From Kiloniella spongiae (GTDB lineage: Bacteria; Pseudomonadota; Alphaproteobacteria; Kiloniellales; Kiloniellaceae): a DNA stretch of 52,049 nt. Of this stretch, positions 32,740 through 41,741 are shown piece after piece (within the stretch, counting starts at the first letter, position 1; every line of letters starts with the position of its first letter). Made by a program: the position numbers and the translations under genes. Under the pieces are notes generated by a model. That model did no database searches. It was not told the DNA's origin and was given only the letters and a program-made list of their open reading frames with translations. The stretch lies in contig NZ_LAQL01000020.1 of assembly GCF_001026905.1 (NCBI RefSeq), positions 1-52,049 on the forward strand, given 5' to 3'.

Positions 32740-34056
32740 TTATACATCAAGTGTATTGTCTTTCTCCCATTTGGAAAAATGAGAGACAAAAGAGTTCCAT
32801 TCTTGATGTTTTAACTTCAGATAGGCATTTGAAAACTCTATCCCCATCATTTCTTTCAATGCTTTATCTTTATCGTATTCTCTAAGGGCATCAAGCATGT
32901 TCAAGGGTAGCTTAGGTGCATCAGTGACTTTGTGACCTTCAGCGTACATGTCAATATCCCACCGTTTTCCAGGATCAGCATTTGTACGTACACCATCTAG
33001 GCCTGCAGCTATGATTATAGCTTGTAATAAATAAGGATTTACAGCTCCGTCAGGAAGGCGAAGTTCAAATCGACCCGGACCAGGAACGCGGACCATGTGC
33101 GTCCGATTATTTCCTGTCCAAGTAACAGTATTGGGTGCCCAAGTTGCGCCGGAAATAGTTCGGGGTGCGTTTATTCGTTTGTAGCTGTTAACGGTAGGGT
33201 TTGTAATAGCTGCCAAGGCACTCGCATGTTTCATTATGCCACCAAGGAAAGCTCGACCTTTATCCGATAAACCAAGCTCTTTGTTGCTATCCGCAAAAAC
33301 GTTTGTATTTGAATCTGCACCAGGTGCATCCCAAACGGACACGTGCGCATGACAGCCATTTCCGGTAAGACCCTCTATTGGTTTGGGCATAAATGTTGCC
33401 CTGAAACCATGTTTTTCAGCCACAGATCTTGTCATGAATTTAAAGAAGCTATGCTTGTCGGCCGTAATGAGAGCATCATCAAAATCCCAATTCATTTCGA
33501 ATTGGCCGTTTGCATCTTCGTGATCGTTTTGATAGGGCCCCCATCCCATATCTAACATATAATCACAAATTTCTTTTACAACATCATATCTGCGCATAAC
33601 GGCTTGTTGATCATAACAAGGTTTTGCTGCTGTATCGAAAGGATCAGATATTTCATCTCCCTCTGGTGTTAATAGGAAAAATTCTGCTTCTATTCCCGTT
33701 TTGATGTGCATGCCTTCTTTTGCAGCCTCATCAATAAGTCGTCTGAGAACATTCCTTGGTGCCTGAGCAACATCTTGTTCTTCCATCACGCAATTTCCGG
33801 CAACCCAAGCAACTTCAGGGTTCCAAGGGAGTTGTATTACTGAAGAGGGATCAGGAACTGCTAACATATCGGGGTGAGCAGGAGTCAGGTCTAACCAAGT
33901 TGCAAAACCAGCAAATCCGGCACCATCCTTTTGCATGTCTGAGATTGCTTGTGTTGGCACCAATTTGGCTCTTTGTCCGCCAAAAAGGTCGGTAAATGAA
34001 ATCATAAAGTATTTTACATTTTTTTCTTTGGCGAAAGCAGCCAGATCTATCGTCAT
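32740..34056 (-). CDS. gmaS: Gamma-glutamylmethylamide synthetase (glutamine synthetase family)
   Basis: 438 residues. ATP-dependent ligation of methylamine to glutamate, the first step of methylamine use through N-methylglutamate. It follows the marine GmaS pattern: VKYFMISFTDLFGGQRAKLV, DGAGFAGFATW, DLTPAHPDMLAVPD, IEAEFFLLTPEG, GPYQNDHEDANGQFEMNW, GNGCHAHVSVWD and PRTISGATWAPNTVTWTGNN. ATG 34056 has AGGGAAAACGG upstream. It follows mgsC after a gap with a hairpin and ends the minus-strand amt-mgsABC-gmaS series. A plain glutamine synthetase (GlnT) is the alternative, but the mgs and dmm neighbours favour GmaS. Confidence 0.9.
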   Translation of the reverse strand: MTIDLAAFAKEKNVKYFMISFTDLFGGQRAKLVPTQAISDMQKDGAGFAGFATWLDLTPAHPDMLAVPDPSSVIQLPWNPEVAWVAGNCVMEEQDVAQAPRNVLRRLIDEAAKEGMHIKTGIEAEFFLLTPEGDEISDPFDTAAKPCYDQQAVMRRYDVVKEICDYMLDMGWGPYQNDHEDANGQFEMNWDFDDALITADKHSFFKFMTRSVAEKHGFRATFMPKPIEGLTGNGCHAHVSVWDAPGADSNTNVFADSNKELGLSDKGRAFLGGIMKHASALAAITNPTVNSYKRINAPRTISGATWAPNTVTWTGNNRTHMVRVPGPGRFELRLPDGAVNPYLLQAIIIAAGLDGVRTNADPGKRWDIDMYAEGHKVTDAPKLPLNMLDALREYDKDKALKEMMGIEFSNAYLKLKHQEWNSFVSHFSKWEKDNTLDV

Positions 34057-34095
34057 GGTCCGTTTTCCCTTTCCCTGTTGTTATAAATGTAAGTA

Positions 34096-34121
34096 GGCGC
34101 AGCTTGCGATGAAGCTGCGCC
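34096..34121 (-). other. Intercistronic hairpin between mgsC and gmaS
   Basis: GGCGCAGCTT (34096-34105), a 6-base loop, AAGCTGCGCC (34112-34121): a perfect 10-base GC-rich stem in an AT-rich region. No U run follows in the direction of transcription. It may stabilise the mgs mRNA or be a processing site that sets the ratio of gmaS to mgs. Confidence 0.5.
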
Positions 34122-34130
34122 AAAAGATTT

Positions 34131-35471
34131 TTAAAATCCTGCCTTTCCTGGATACCATTCAGTTCCGGCTAGTGGTACGCGTGCCATTGCAGCCGCTTCC
34201 ATTGTTAAAGCACAAAGGTCTTCCGGTTCTAGGTTATGCAGATGATTTTTACCGCAGGCACGGGCAATAGTTTGCGCTTCTAATGTTAACACTTTTAGAT
34301 AATTTTTTAATTTACGCCCACCTTCTACGGGGTCAAATCGCGCCATTAGTTCTGGATCTTGTGTGGTGATTCCTGCCGGGTCTTGTCCTTCGTGCCAATC
34401 GTCATAAGCGCCAGTAGTTGTGCCCAATTTTTGATATTCACTCTCCCATTTTGGATCGTTATCACCAAGAGCAATCAAAGCAGCAGTACCAATTGCAACT
34501 GCATCTGCACCGAGTGCCATTGCTTTTGCAACATCAGCACCAGAACGAATGCCTCCAGAAACGATTAGCTGAACTTCTCTATGCATTCCAAGATCTTGCA
34601 AAGCCTGAACTGCAGGACGGATACAAGCTAATGTAGGCAAGCCAACATGTTCTATAAACACATCTTGGGTAGCTGCTGTCCCGCCTTGCATTCCGTCTAA
34701 AACAACGACATCTGCACCAGCTTTAATTGCCAGAGTTGTATCAAAATAAGGGCGTGTACCACCGATTTTTACATAAATAGGTTTCTCCCAACCCGTGATC
34801 TCACGTAACTCCAAGATCTTAATTTCTAAATCATCAGGACCTGTCCAGTCCGGATGTCGGCATGCTGAACGTTGGTCTATACCCTTGGGTAAATTTCGCA
34901 TTTCAGCGACACGGTCGCTAATTTTTTGACCAAGAAGCATACCACCGCCACCTGGTTTAGCGCCTTGCCCAATGACAATTTCAATCGCATCGGCTTTTCG
35001 AAGATCATCAGGATTCATTCCATAACGAGATGGCAAATATTGATAGACGAGCTTATCTGAATGGCCTCGCTCTTCCGGGGTCATTCCTCCGTCACCTGTT
35101 GTTGTTGAGGTTCCTGCCGCAGAAGCTCCTCGGCCAAGTGCTTCTTTTGCTGGTCCTGATAAAGCGCCAAAGCTCATTCCTGCGATTGTAACCGGTGTCT
35201 CTAGTTCGATGGGTTTTTTTGCAAAACGAGTTCCTAATGTAACTTTTGTTTCACATTTCTCACGATAACCTTCGAGTGGGTACCGTGAGATTGATGCCCC
35301 TAGAAAGAGTAGGTCGTCAAAGTGTGGCACACGCCGTTTGGCACCGCCACCACGGATATCATAAATTCCAGTAGCTGCAGCTCGACGAATTTCTGCGTTA
35401 ATTGGATTTGTAAAAGTCGCAGATTGGATCGGGTCTGTACGCGGGATGGGTGTATCGTTTATATCTTTCAT
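34131..35471 (-). CDS. mgsC: N-methylglutamate synthase subunit C (FMN glutamate-synthase domain)
   Basis: 446 residues homologous to the FMN-binding central domain of glutamate synthase (also called GlxD). It makes N-methylglutamate from gamma-glutamylmethylamide and 2-oxoglutarate with MgsA and MgsB. Motifs are ETPVTIAGMSFGALS, GQGAKPGGGGMLLGQKISDR, YVKIGGTRPYFDTTLAIKAG, VVLDGMQGGTAATQDVF and IVSGGIRSGADVAKAMALGA. The ATG at 35471 is preceded by GAGGA and starts just after the mgsB stop; the longer frame to 35570 lies inside mgsB. Cysteines typical of a 3Fe-4S site are near the C-terminus (ARACGKNHLHNLEPEDLC). Confidence 0.88.
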   Translation of the reverse strand: MKDINDTPIPRTDPIQSATFTNPINAEIRRAAATGIYDIRGGGAKRRVPHFDDLLFLGASISRYPLEGYREKCETKVTLGTRFAKKPIELETPVTIAGMSFGALSGPAKEALGRGASAAGTSTTTGDGGMTPEERGHSDKLVYQYLPSRYGMNPDDLRKADAIEIVIGQGAKPGGGGMLLGQKISDRVAEMRNLPKGIDQRSACRHPDWTGPDDLEIKILELREITGWEKPIYVKIGGTRPYFDTTLAIKAGADVVVLDGMQGGTAATQDVFIEHVGLPTLACIRPAVQALQDLGMHREVQLIVSGGIRSGADVAKAMALGADAVAIGTAALIALGDNDPKWESEYQKLGTTTGAYDDWHEGQDPAGITTQDPELMARFDPVEGGRKLKNYLKVLTLEAQTIARACGKNHLHNLEPEDLCALTMEAAAMARVPLAGTEWYPGKAGF

Positions 35472-35481
35472 GACCATATCC

Positions 35482-36165
35482 TCAATAGGCTGCTGCATTA
35501 TCGACATCAAAATTATATAACTGCCGTGCAGATCCGTATCTTTTGAATTCTTCAGGTTTTGCGTCAGCACCTGACCGCATTAATAAATCATTTAAAATCT
35601 CAAGATGTTCTGGTCGCATTTCTTTTTCTATGCAATCAGCTCCCAGGCTTTTTACGGATCCACGAACAAAAAGACGCGCTTCGTAAAGACTGTCACCCAG
35701 CGCATCGCCTGCATCACCACAAACGACAAGATTACCTGATTGAGCCATAAATGCTGACATGTGCCCAATATTTCCATGAACGACAATGTCGATACCTTTC
35801 ATGGATATTCCACAACGAGATGACGCATTTCCTTTGATTACGAGTAACCCTCCATGGCCTGTCGCACCAGCATATTGACTGGCATCGCCTTCAATAACGA
35901 CAGTGCCGGACATCATGTTTTCTGCAACACCTGGACCAGCAGAACCATGAACATTAATTGTAGCCTGCTTGTTCATTCCGCCGCAGTAATAGCCTGTGGA
36001 TCCTTTGATGGTTACTTCTATTGGAGCATCCAATCCAACAGCAATAGCATGGCTACCTCTGGCATTGATAACTTCCCAAGAGGTTTGATTGGTATCATCT
36101 TTTTGCGCGTGCAATATCGAATTTAATTCTCTTAAGCTATGAGATTCTAGGTCAAATGTTTGCAT
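35482..36165 (-). CDS. mgsB: N-methylglutamate synthase subunit B (GXGXG domain)
   Basis: 227 residues of the glutamate-synthase C-terminal beta-helix (GlxC-like). The repeated Gly pattern is clear: GSTGYYCGGMNKQATINVHG, SAGPGVAENMMSGTVVIEGD, GATGHGGLLVIKGNASSRCG and NIGHMSAFMAQSGNLVVCGD. It is the structural link between the amidotransferase (MgsA) and FMN (MgsC) subunits. The ATG at 36165 follows the mgsA stop by one base; an upstream frame to 36222 lies inside mgsA. Confidence 0.87.
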   Translation of the reverse strand: MQTFDLESHSLRELNSILHAQKDDTNQTSWEVINARGSHAIAVGLDAPIEVTIKGSTGYYCGGMNKQATINVHGSAGPGVAENMMSGTVVIEGDASQYAGATGHGGLLVIKGNASSRCGISMKGIDIVVHGNIGHMSAFMAQSGNLVVCGDAGDALGDSLYEARLFVRGSVKSLGADCIEKEMRPEHLEILNDLLMRSGADAKPEEFKRYGSARQLYNFDVDNAAAY

Positions 36166-36166
36166 A

Positions 36167-37063
36167 TCAGTGATTCCAAAAATAAACGGTGGCTGGCTCT
36201 GGTTCCCATACTCTTGCGTCACTAATTCCGGGAAGGTTTACCAATGCTCTGTATTCAGATCCGAACGCGACATATTGATCTGTTTCAGCCATGACGGCTG
36301 GTTTGCAAGCTATTGGGTCTCGTACGACGCCAAAGCCGTCTTTTGTTCCAACGACAAATGTAAAAAAGCCATCCAGATCTTCTAAGCTGCTTTCCAAGGC
36401 TTCTCCTAATGAGCTTCCTTGTTGCATTTTCCATGTAAGATATGCAGCACCTACTTCGGTATCATTAAGTGTCTCAATATGAATTCCTTCGCGGATAAGT
36501 TTTCTTCGAAGGCTGTTATGATTAGAAAGTGATCCATTATGGACAAGGCATTGATCTGCGCCGGTTGAGAATGGATGCGCCCCCATCGTTGTGACCGCAG
36601 ATTCGGTTGCCATTCGAGTATGTCCAATACCATGACTGCCACTCATATTTGAAATCTCAAAGCGGTTGGCCACATCTTTTGGTAACCCGACTTCTTTGTA
36701 TATTTCAATAGAATCTCCAGCGCTCATGACGCAAATATTAGGTCGAATGTCACTTAATATTTGGCGTGCTTCAGCTATTTTAGCTGCAGGAATTTCTATA
36801 ACAGCATGTGTATCTTTTTGTCGTGTTGAGACAGTTACACCGATTGCTTCACTGAGATCAGTATCGAGTGTTGCAAAATCATCTGATGCGTTATCGGATT
36901 GTACCGTTAATTTTGCTAGTTGATTGGTGTTATTGCCATATACAGCAATACCTGCGCTGTCAGGTCCGCGATCAGTCATCGTTACCAGCATATCAGTTAG
37001 TAACGCACCTAATTCTGGTTCTAGTGACTTATCTTTTATAAATAGGCCAACGATACCGCACAT
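36167..37063 (-). CDS. mgsA: N-methylglutamate synthase subunit A (class II glutamine amidotransferase domain)
   Basis: 298 residues beginning MCGIVGLFIKD, where Cys2 is the N-terminal nucleophile after Met removal. Further Ntn motifs are MTDRGPDSAG, GIGHTRMATESAVTTMGAHP and CLVHNGSLSNHNSLRRKL. It resembles GlxB and the N-terminal domain of glutamate synthase; here it would release methylamine from gamma-glutamylmethylamide and channel it to MgsC. ATG 37063 with AAGGA upstream. It is the first of mgsABC; a terminator-like hairpin separates it from the amt unit upstream. Confidence 0.88.
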   Translation of the reverse strand: MCGIVGLFIKDKSLEPELGALLTDMLVTMTDRGPDSAGIAVYGNNTNQLAKLTVQSDNASDDFATLDTDLSEAIGVTVSTRQKDTHAVIEIPAAKIAEARQILSDIRPNICVMSAGDSIEIYKEVGLPKDVANRFEISNMSGSHGIGHTRMATESAVTTMGAHPFSTGADQCLVHNGSLSNHNSLRRKLIREGIHIETLNDTEVGAAYLTWKMQQGSSLGEALESSLEDLDGFFTFVVGTKDGFGVVRDPIACKPAVMAETDQYVAFGSEYRALVNLPGISDARVWEPEPATVYFWNH

Positions 37064-37159
37064 TGGTATTTATCCTTTTTTAGAGAGATTAGATGCAAAC
37101 GCTATCATTGAATTAAAATTAATTCAACTGAGAAGAAACATATTTTATTATTAGGAAAT

Positions 37160-37186
37160 ATGGGCGATGAATATTTCATCGCCCAT
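37160..37186. terminator. Hairpin between the amt unit and mgsA
   Basis: ATGGGCGATGAA (37160-37171), TAT, TTCATCGCCCAT (37175-37186): a perfect 12-base stem. It follows the small membrane-protein gene by 13 bases. On the minus strand only a weak ATATTT follows, so partial termination or attenuation between amt and mgsABC is likely. Confidence 0.6.
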
Positions 37187-37198
37187 AGACAGTTTTTG

Positions 37199-37414
37199 CT
37201 AATATCTCTCAAGTGCTTTAGCTATTTTTTCCTTGTCACCGATGTCTCGAACATTTTTTAAATGCTCATTTTCGCGTAGATACTGAATGCGATGCCAGCC
37301 TAACCAAAACACTACACCGACAATTGTCATGGCCACTTCCCATCCCTGAAAGGGATACACAGGGCCAACTTCAGCTAAATCGACTGCCCAACTTTCAAGA
37401 CCAATAGTTGACAT
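37199..37414 (-). CDS. Small single-pass membrane protein next to amt
   Basis: 71 residues. One hydrophobic segment (about 28-41, AMTIVGVVFWLGWH) is followed by a charged tail ending HLKNVRDIGDKEKIAKALERY. No known family was recognised. The ATG has AGGGAG upstream at good spacing, and the gene begins ten bases after amt ends, so it is real and co-transcribed. Its position suggests an accessory of the ammonium transporter or a membrane anchor; nothing in the sequence proves it. Confidence 0.72.
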   Translation of the reverse strand: MSTIGLESWAVDLAEVGPVYPFQGWEVAMTIVGVVFWLGWHRIQYLRENEHLKNVRDIGDKEKIAKALERY

Positions 37415-37424
37415 TTTTCTCTCC

Positions 37425-38783
37425 CTATTTGTTGGCTAAATAAGCCTTGTCGGCTTCTATGATCTCGCTTTTCGCATCTTCATATGTGTGATGTTCAGCA
37501 TAATCGAGTCCCTGCAATTCAACTTCTTCGGGAATTCGTAATGCTCCGGCTGCATTTTGCATTTTCGCGACAATCCAGCCCGGTAAGAAACCCAATACAA
37601 AGAACATGATGACGGCACCAAGTGTCTGACCAATAGGATTAATTGTAGCATATCCTTCGAACGGAGATGATGGTGCTCCCCAAAGAACAAATCCTGAAAT
37701 TATAAGTCCAACAACACCTGAGTAACCGTGAACAGCTACGGCCCCAACAGCATCATCAAGTTTGAAACGACGTTCGACCCAATAGTGGAGCTTGTAAACA
37801 ATGACAACGCCTATTGCGCCAATAATCATAGCCTGAATAGGGTGATAGAGATCATTCCCTGCTGATGCTGTGATTATACCCGCCAATCCGCCGGAAAAAG
37901 TCCAAAATGCATCGCCCTTTGACACGACATAAGCAGCCATCAAACCACCTGATAATGACATCAGGAAATTAAATGTAATCGCGGAAAGCGAAGTTGGTGC
38001 TAGATAAATATTTGTTGCTGTCCATGTCGTTCCGGTAATTTCTCCGCCAATGGCTTCTGGTGAAATAGCCGGTACATTGCACGCTGCATAAAATCCCCAA
38101 AACCCTGTATAAATCAGAAATATTCCAATTGTAACCATCCAAGGGTTGTGTGGAGGTATATCACGAGGTGTTCCATTTTTAGCAAATTTACCTAGTCGAG
38201 GACCTAACACCATCAAAACACCAAGTGCATAACCGCCTGCAATAGCATGAATCACGCCAGAAGCGTATGCATCGTGATACCCGAGATATTTAACCATCCA
38301 ACCTTCGTAGTGCCATCCCCAGGCTGCATCTATTATCCAGAAAACGGATCCAATTAAAACGGCATGAACCCATAAGGCACTTGAACGAATCCTTTCGATA
38401 ACTGAACCGGAAACAATAGATGCGGCAGTCCAGGAAAAAAGAAGAAAGGCGGCCCAAAAAACCCCTGTGATTCTATCACTTAGATTGGTCCCCATTGTTT
38501 CTGACCATGGTAAATTAGGGTCTCCCATTTCGTGATTAAGTCCGCCAAAAAACGGAAAGTTAGGAAAAGCCCAATATATCCACCAGCCAAAGAAAAAGAA
38601 GGTAACTGTTACCAAAGGAATGATCATAATGTTCTTCATCAATGTGTGCATGTGATTACGCCGTCGACTTACGCCGACTTCATACATACAAAACCCCACA
38701 TGAATTAAGAACATGAACACTACTGTTACCCAGTAGTAGAATTCTGTGAAAATAGTTGTTAACGCATTTAGATTTCCATCCAA
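37425..38783 (-). CDS. amt: Ammonium transporter (Amt/MEP/Rh family)
   Basis: 452 residues with about eleven membrane segments. Visible landmarks are the N-terminal FMFLIHVGFCMYEVGVSRRR, GSVIERIRSSALWVH, and the HAIAGGYALGVLMVLGPRLG and VAVHGYSGVVGLIISG regions with the pore histidines. It moves ammonium across the inner membrane, and amt genes are regular members of marine methylated-amine clusters where ammonium is released. The start is a TTG at 38783 with GGGGAG eight bases upstream; the nearby ATGs are out of frame. It is divergent from dmmD with 156 bases between. Confidence 0.92.
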   Translation of the reverse strand: MDGNLNALTTIFTEFYYWVTVVFMFLIHVGFCMYEVGVSRRRNHMHTLMKNIMIIPLVTVTFFFFGWWIYWAFPNFPFFGGLNHEMGDPNLPWSETMGTNLSDRITGVFWAAFLLFSWTAASIVSGSVIERIRSSALWVHAVLIGSVFWIIDAAWGWHYEGWMVKYLGYHDAYASGVIHAIAGGYALGVLMVLGPRLGKFAKNGTPRDIPPHNPWMVTIGIFLIYTGFWGFYAACNVPAISPEAIGGEITGTTWTATNIYLAPTSLSAITFNFLMSLSGGLMAAYVVSKGDAFWTFSGGLAGIITASAGNDLYHPIQAMIIGAIGVVIVYKLHYWVERRFKLDDAVGAVAVHGYSGVVGLIISGFVLWGAPSSPFEGYATINPIGQTLGAVIMFFVLGFLPGWIVAKMQNAAGALRIPEEVELQGLDYAEHHTYEDAKSEIIEADKAYLANK

Positions 38784-38939
38784 TTTTCAAACTCCCCATT
38801 TACTTTTTTGATTTAGAAAAGTTGCCTGGTAGTGAAATTTTTTTCTTTTAGTATTGCGTTCAAAGGGGGCATTCTGTCAACCTGTCTCTTGAAACTGATC
38901 AGAAATCGATTCTAATTATAAGGTATCAGGGAGAAGAAA

Positions 38940-40073
38940 ATGACTGCATCTTGGAGGTTTTCAACATTAGGTGATCGGCATAGGGCAATGGGTTCTCAGC
39001 TCGAAGATTGGAGTGGAATGGGAACCGCTTGGACCTATGACAAAGATCAAGAAGAAGAATATTTAGCTATTAGAACTAAGGCCGGATTCATGGATGTGTC
39101 CGGTTTAAAAAAAGTACATGTTATTGGGCCACATGCTAGTCATGTCATCGATAGAGCTACAACGCGTAATGTTGAAAAAATTAAGCCCGGTAGATCAACT
39201 TATGCCTGTATGTTAAATGACGATGGCAAATTTATTGATGATTGCGTGATTTATCGAATGGGGCCTAACAGCTTTATGGTCGTGCATGGTTCTGGGCAAG
39301 GTCATGAACAATTGACACAAGCCGCTATTGGACGAGATGTCGATATTCGATTTGATGATAATCTACACGATATCTCATTGCAGGGACCTCTTGCCGTTGA
39401 TTTTTTACAAGATTATGTCCCAGGTATTCGTGATGTTATTTACTTTAGTCATATCCATACAACGCTTTTTGACAAGCCTGTAACTATTTCTCGTACTGGA
39501 TATACCGGGGAACGAGGGTATGAAATCTTTTGTCGTGGGCAAGATGCACCTGAAATATGGGACACGTTAGTTCAAAAAGGTGCACCTATGGGTATCATTC
39601 CTACACGCTTTACAACATTGGATTGGTTGCGTGCTGAAAGCTACCTTTTATTTTTCCCTTATGATAATTCTGAAATGTATCCATTTGAAAATGAGAAACA
39701 TGGCGATACCTTATGGGAATTGGGGTTAGATTTTACAGTATCCCCAGGAAAGATCGGGTTTAAAGGTGCTGAAGAACACTATCGTCTGAAGGGCAACGAA
39801 AGATTCAAAATTTATGGTGTGAAACTCGATGGTAATGAACCTGCTGAAGAGGGAGCACCTTTGTTAAAAGATGGTCAACAAGTGGGTGTTGTAACTATCG
39901 GAATGTACTCTTCTTTAAACAAACACAATGTTGGTATCGCTCGTATGCCGGTTGATTGCGCTGTTGATGGCACAGTATTGTCGGTAAAAAATGAGAGCGG
40001 AGAAATAAGATGTATTGCCCATTCAATGCCATTTTATGATGTTGATAAAAAACGCCGTACAGCAAAAGGCTAA
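38940..40073 (+). CDS. dmmD: DmmD: GcvT-like protein of the dimethylamine monooxygenase cluster
   Basis: 377 residues of the aminomethyltransferase (GcvT) fold. Typical segments are TKAGFMDVSGLKKVHVIGPH, YACMLNDDGKFIDDCVIYRM, ISLQGPLAVDFLQD, ISRTGYTGERGYEIFCRG and the IGFKGAEE region. It probably captures formaldehyde released from dimethylamine on THF as 5,10-methylene-THF. Gene order dmmD-A-B-C is that described for marine Roseobacters. The ATG has AGGGAG upstream. It resembles DmdA (932-2044) and the Tdm C-terminal domain only in fold; the N-terminus and the THF pocket differ clearly. Confidence 0.85.
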   Translation: MTASWRFSTLGDRHRAMGSQLEDWSGMGTAWTYDKDQEEEYLAIRTKAGFMDVSGLKKVHVIGPHASHVIDRATTRNVEKIKPGRSTYACMLNDDGKFIDDCVIYRMGPNSFMVVHGSGQGHEQLTQAAIGRDVDIRFDDNLHDISLQGPLAVDFLQDYVPGIRDVIYFSHIHTTLFDKPVTISRTGYTGERGYEIFCRGQDAPEIWDTLVQKGAPMGIIPTRFTTLDWLRAESYLLFFPYDNSEMYPFENEKHGDTLWELGLDFTVSPGKIGFKGAEEHYRLKGNERFKIYGVKLDGNEPAEEGAPLLKDGQQVGVVTIGMYSSLNKHNVGIARMPVDCAVDGTVLSVKNESGEIRCIAHSMPFYDVDKKRRTAKG

Positions 40074-40159
40074 TCGAGTAGGGGGTGCATGCCACTAAAT
40101 TCTATGTGGGATGCATCCTCTATGATTAATAACTTTGTCGTTAGGGAGATGTTGATAGC

Positions 40160-40768
40160 ATGTCCAAGTTTAAATTCCCAAATTCGATTATCAGCCGTCC
40201 AGTTTATGGTGTTCTTAAGCCCAGAAATGGAAAATCACACCTAATGATTGCTGATGCAGAAGGGGCAGAAGCTCTTTTTGAAATTGCAGCGAGTAACACC
40301 GCGATTATGGCCAAGAGTCACATACTGTATTTCCCCAAAAACACAGGCCAATCTTATATTAAGAAGTTGGAAAAACTTAATGCAGCCCAACTGTATATTG
40401 GCCCTAGTTATGAAGCATCAGTTTCTCGGTTAAGGAGAGTTTTAGAGGATGCTCATGTTGGCTTGCAGGTTTATTTAACAGGAACTGAAAGTTTAATTGG
40501 CCAAGCGATGCAAGAAATTGTGGCTGCAGGAATTCCCCATACAGCAATACAAACAGAACATCGAGGGTCTGTCGCAAGACGAATGCAATGTGTTCATTGT
40601 AAAGGAATTACAGAAGATGTCGTGACTGATCCCTTTGTTTGTTCTCACTGTGGATTACATCTGTTTGTACGTGATCATTATTCACGCCGTCATGCTGCCT
40701 TTCAGGGGGTATGTGTTGATGCGGAAAATCCTGGCGATATACCTGATCCAGTGGAGCTATATTCATGA
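40160..40768 (+). CDS. dmmA: Dimethylamine monooxygenase subunit DmmA
   Basis: 202 residues. The N-terminal part contains a Rossmann-like segment (LQVYLTGTESLIGQAMQEIV). The C-terminal zinc-ribbon-like domain has C144-x2-C147 and C161-x2-C164 (MQCVHCKGI and FVCSHCGLHLFVRDHYSRR), the hallmark of the DmmA-like C-terminal domain. It is part of the complex that oxidises dimethylamine to methylamine plus formaldehyde. It overlaps dmmB by four bases. Subunit letters follow the Roseobacter gene order; naming differs between organisms. Confidence 0.85.
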   Translation: MSKFKFPNSIISRPVYGVLKPRNGKSHLMIADAEGAEALFEIAASNTAIMAKSHILYFPKNTGQSYIKKLEKLNAAQLYIGPSYEASVSRLRRVLEDAHVGLQVYLTGTESLIGQAMQEIVAAGIPHTAIQTEHRGSVARRMQCVHCKGITEDVVTDPFVCSHCGLHLFVRDHYSRRHAAFQGVCVDAENPGDIPDPVELYS

Positions 40769-41730
40769 GTGCAGGGACCAATAAGATAGCTGTAACCGTA
40801 ACTGATATCATTGAAGTAAATCAACTTGTGAAGAGGTTTAAGTTTGAACGAACAGGTGGCGGTGATTTACCTGTTTTTTCAGGAGGAGCTCATACTGTTG
40901 TAGAGATGTTGGATAAGGAAATAACGCGACTTAACCCTTATTCCATAATGTCAGATCCAATGGATCAAAATGCATATACCATATCTGTGCGGCGTGATGA
41001 TAAAGGGAGAGGTGGATCATTATTTATGCACCATCAAGTTAGAGTTGGCGATGAAATGGTGATCAGTTACCCTGTTAATCTCTTCGCACTTGATCTTAGG
41101 GCAAAAAAACATCTGATGATAGCAGGTGGTATTGGTATCACGCCTTTTCTTGCGCAAATAAAACAGCTGACGACCTTACAGTATCATTTTGAGCTTCATT
41201 ACTCTGTCAGAAATAATACGGTTGGATCTTACGTTGATGAGTTAACCAGCTTTTACCCTAAAAATACTCATATTTATTATAGCGATGACGGACAATCAAT
41301 CGATCTTGAACAATTGTTAGATGGTCAACCTTTGGGGACGCATGTCTATATTTGCGGGCCAAAAGATATGATAACATGGGTCTATGAAACCGCAGAATCA
41401 ATGGGGTGGCCACGTGAAGTTATTCATTATGAAGAGTTCTTGGCTCCACAATCCGGTAAACCTTTTGAAGTCTTATTAGAACAATCAAATAAAACAATTC
41501 AGGTAGGTGAACATCAAAGCCTTCTGGAAGCTATGGAGGCTGCGGATGTGGATGCTCCTTACTTATGTCGGGGTGGTGCCTGCGGGCAATGTGAAACTAA
41601 TGTGATCAGCTCGGAAGGGCAATTTATTCATAGAGATCACTGGTTGGATGATGAACAGAGGAAAAGCGGCAAAAAGATTATGCCATGTGTTAGTCGGTTC
41701 GAGGGTAAATCCCTTGTTTTGGATCGTTGA
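40765..41730 (+). CDS. dmmB: Dimethylamine monooxygenase reductase subunit DmmB
   Basis: 321 residues of the phthalate dioxygenase reductase type: a flavin-binding barrel (NPYSIMSDP), a nicotinamide-binding domain (LMIAGGIGITPFLAQIKQL and YICGPKDMI), and a C-terminal plant-type 2Fe-2S domain with APYLCRGGACGQCETN and a late Cys (MPCVSRF). It passes electrons from NAD(P)H to the heme subunit. The ATG overlaps the dmmA stop; its own stop is 11 bases before the dmmC start. Confidence 0.92.
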   Translation: MSAGTNKIAVTVTDIIEVNQLVKRFKFERTGGGDLPVFSGGAHTVVEMLDKEITRLNPYSIMSDPMDQNAYTISVRRDDKGRGGSLFMHHQVRVGDEMVISYPVNLFALDLRAKKHLMIAGGIGITPFLAQIKQLTTLQYHFELHYSVRNNTVGSYVDELTSFYPKNTHIYYSDDGQSIDLEQLLDGQPLGTHVYICGPKDMITWVYETAESMGWPREVIHYEEFLAPQSGKPFEVLLEQSNKTIQVGEHQSLLEAMEAADVDAPYLCRGGACGQCETNVISSEGQFIHRDHWLDDEQRKSGKKIMPCVSRFEGKSLVLDR

Positions 41731-41741
41731 GGAGAGACAAA

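Noticed and set aside
38940-40073. GcvT-like protein as glycine cleavage T protein or a second DmdA
   Set aside because: No gcvH or gcvP nearby and the DmdA N-terminal and MTREN motifs are missing; position before dmmABC identifies it as DmmD.
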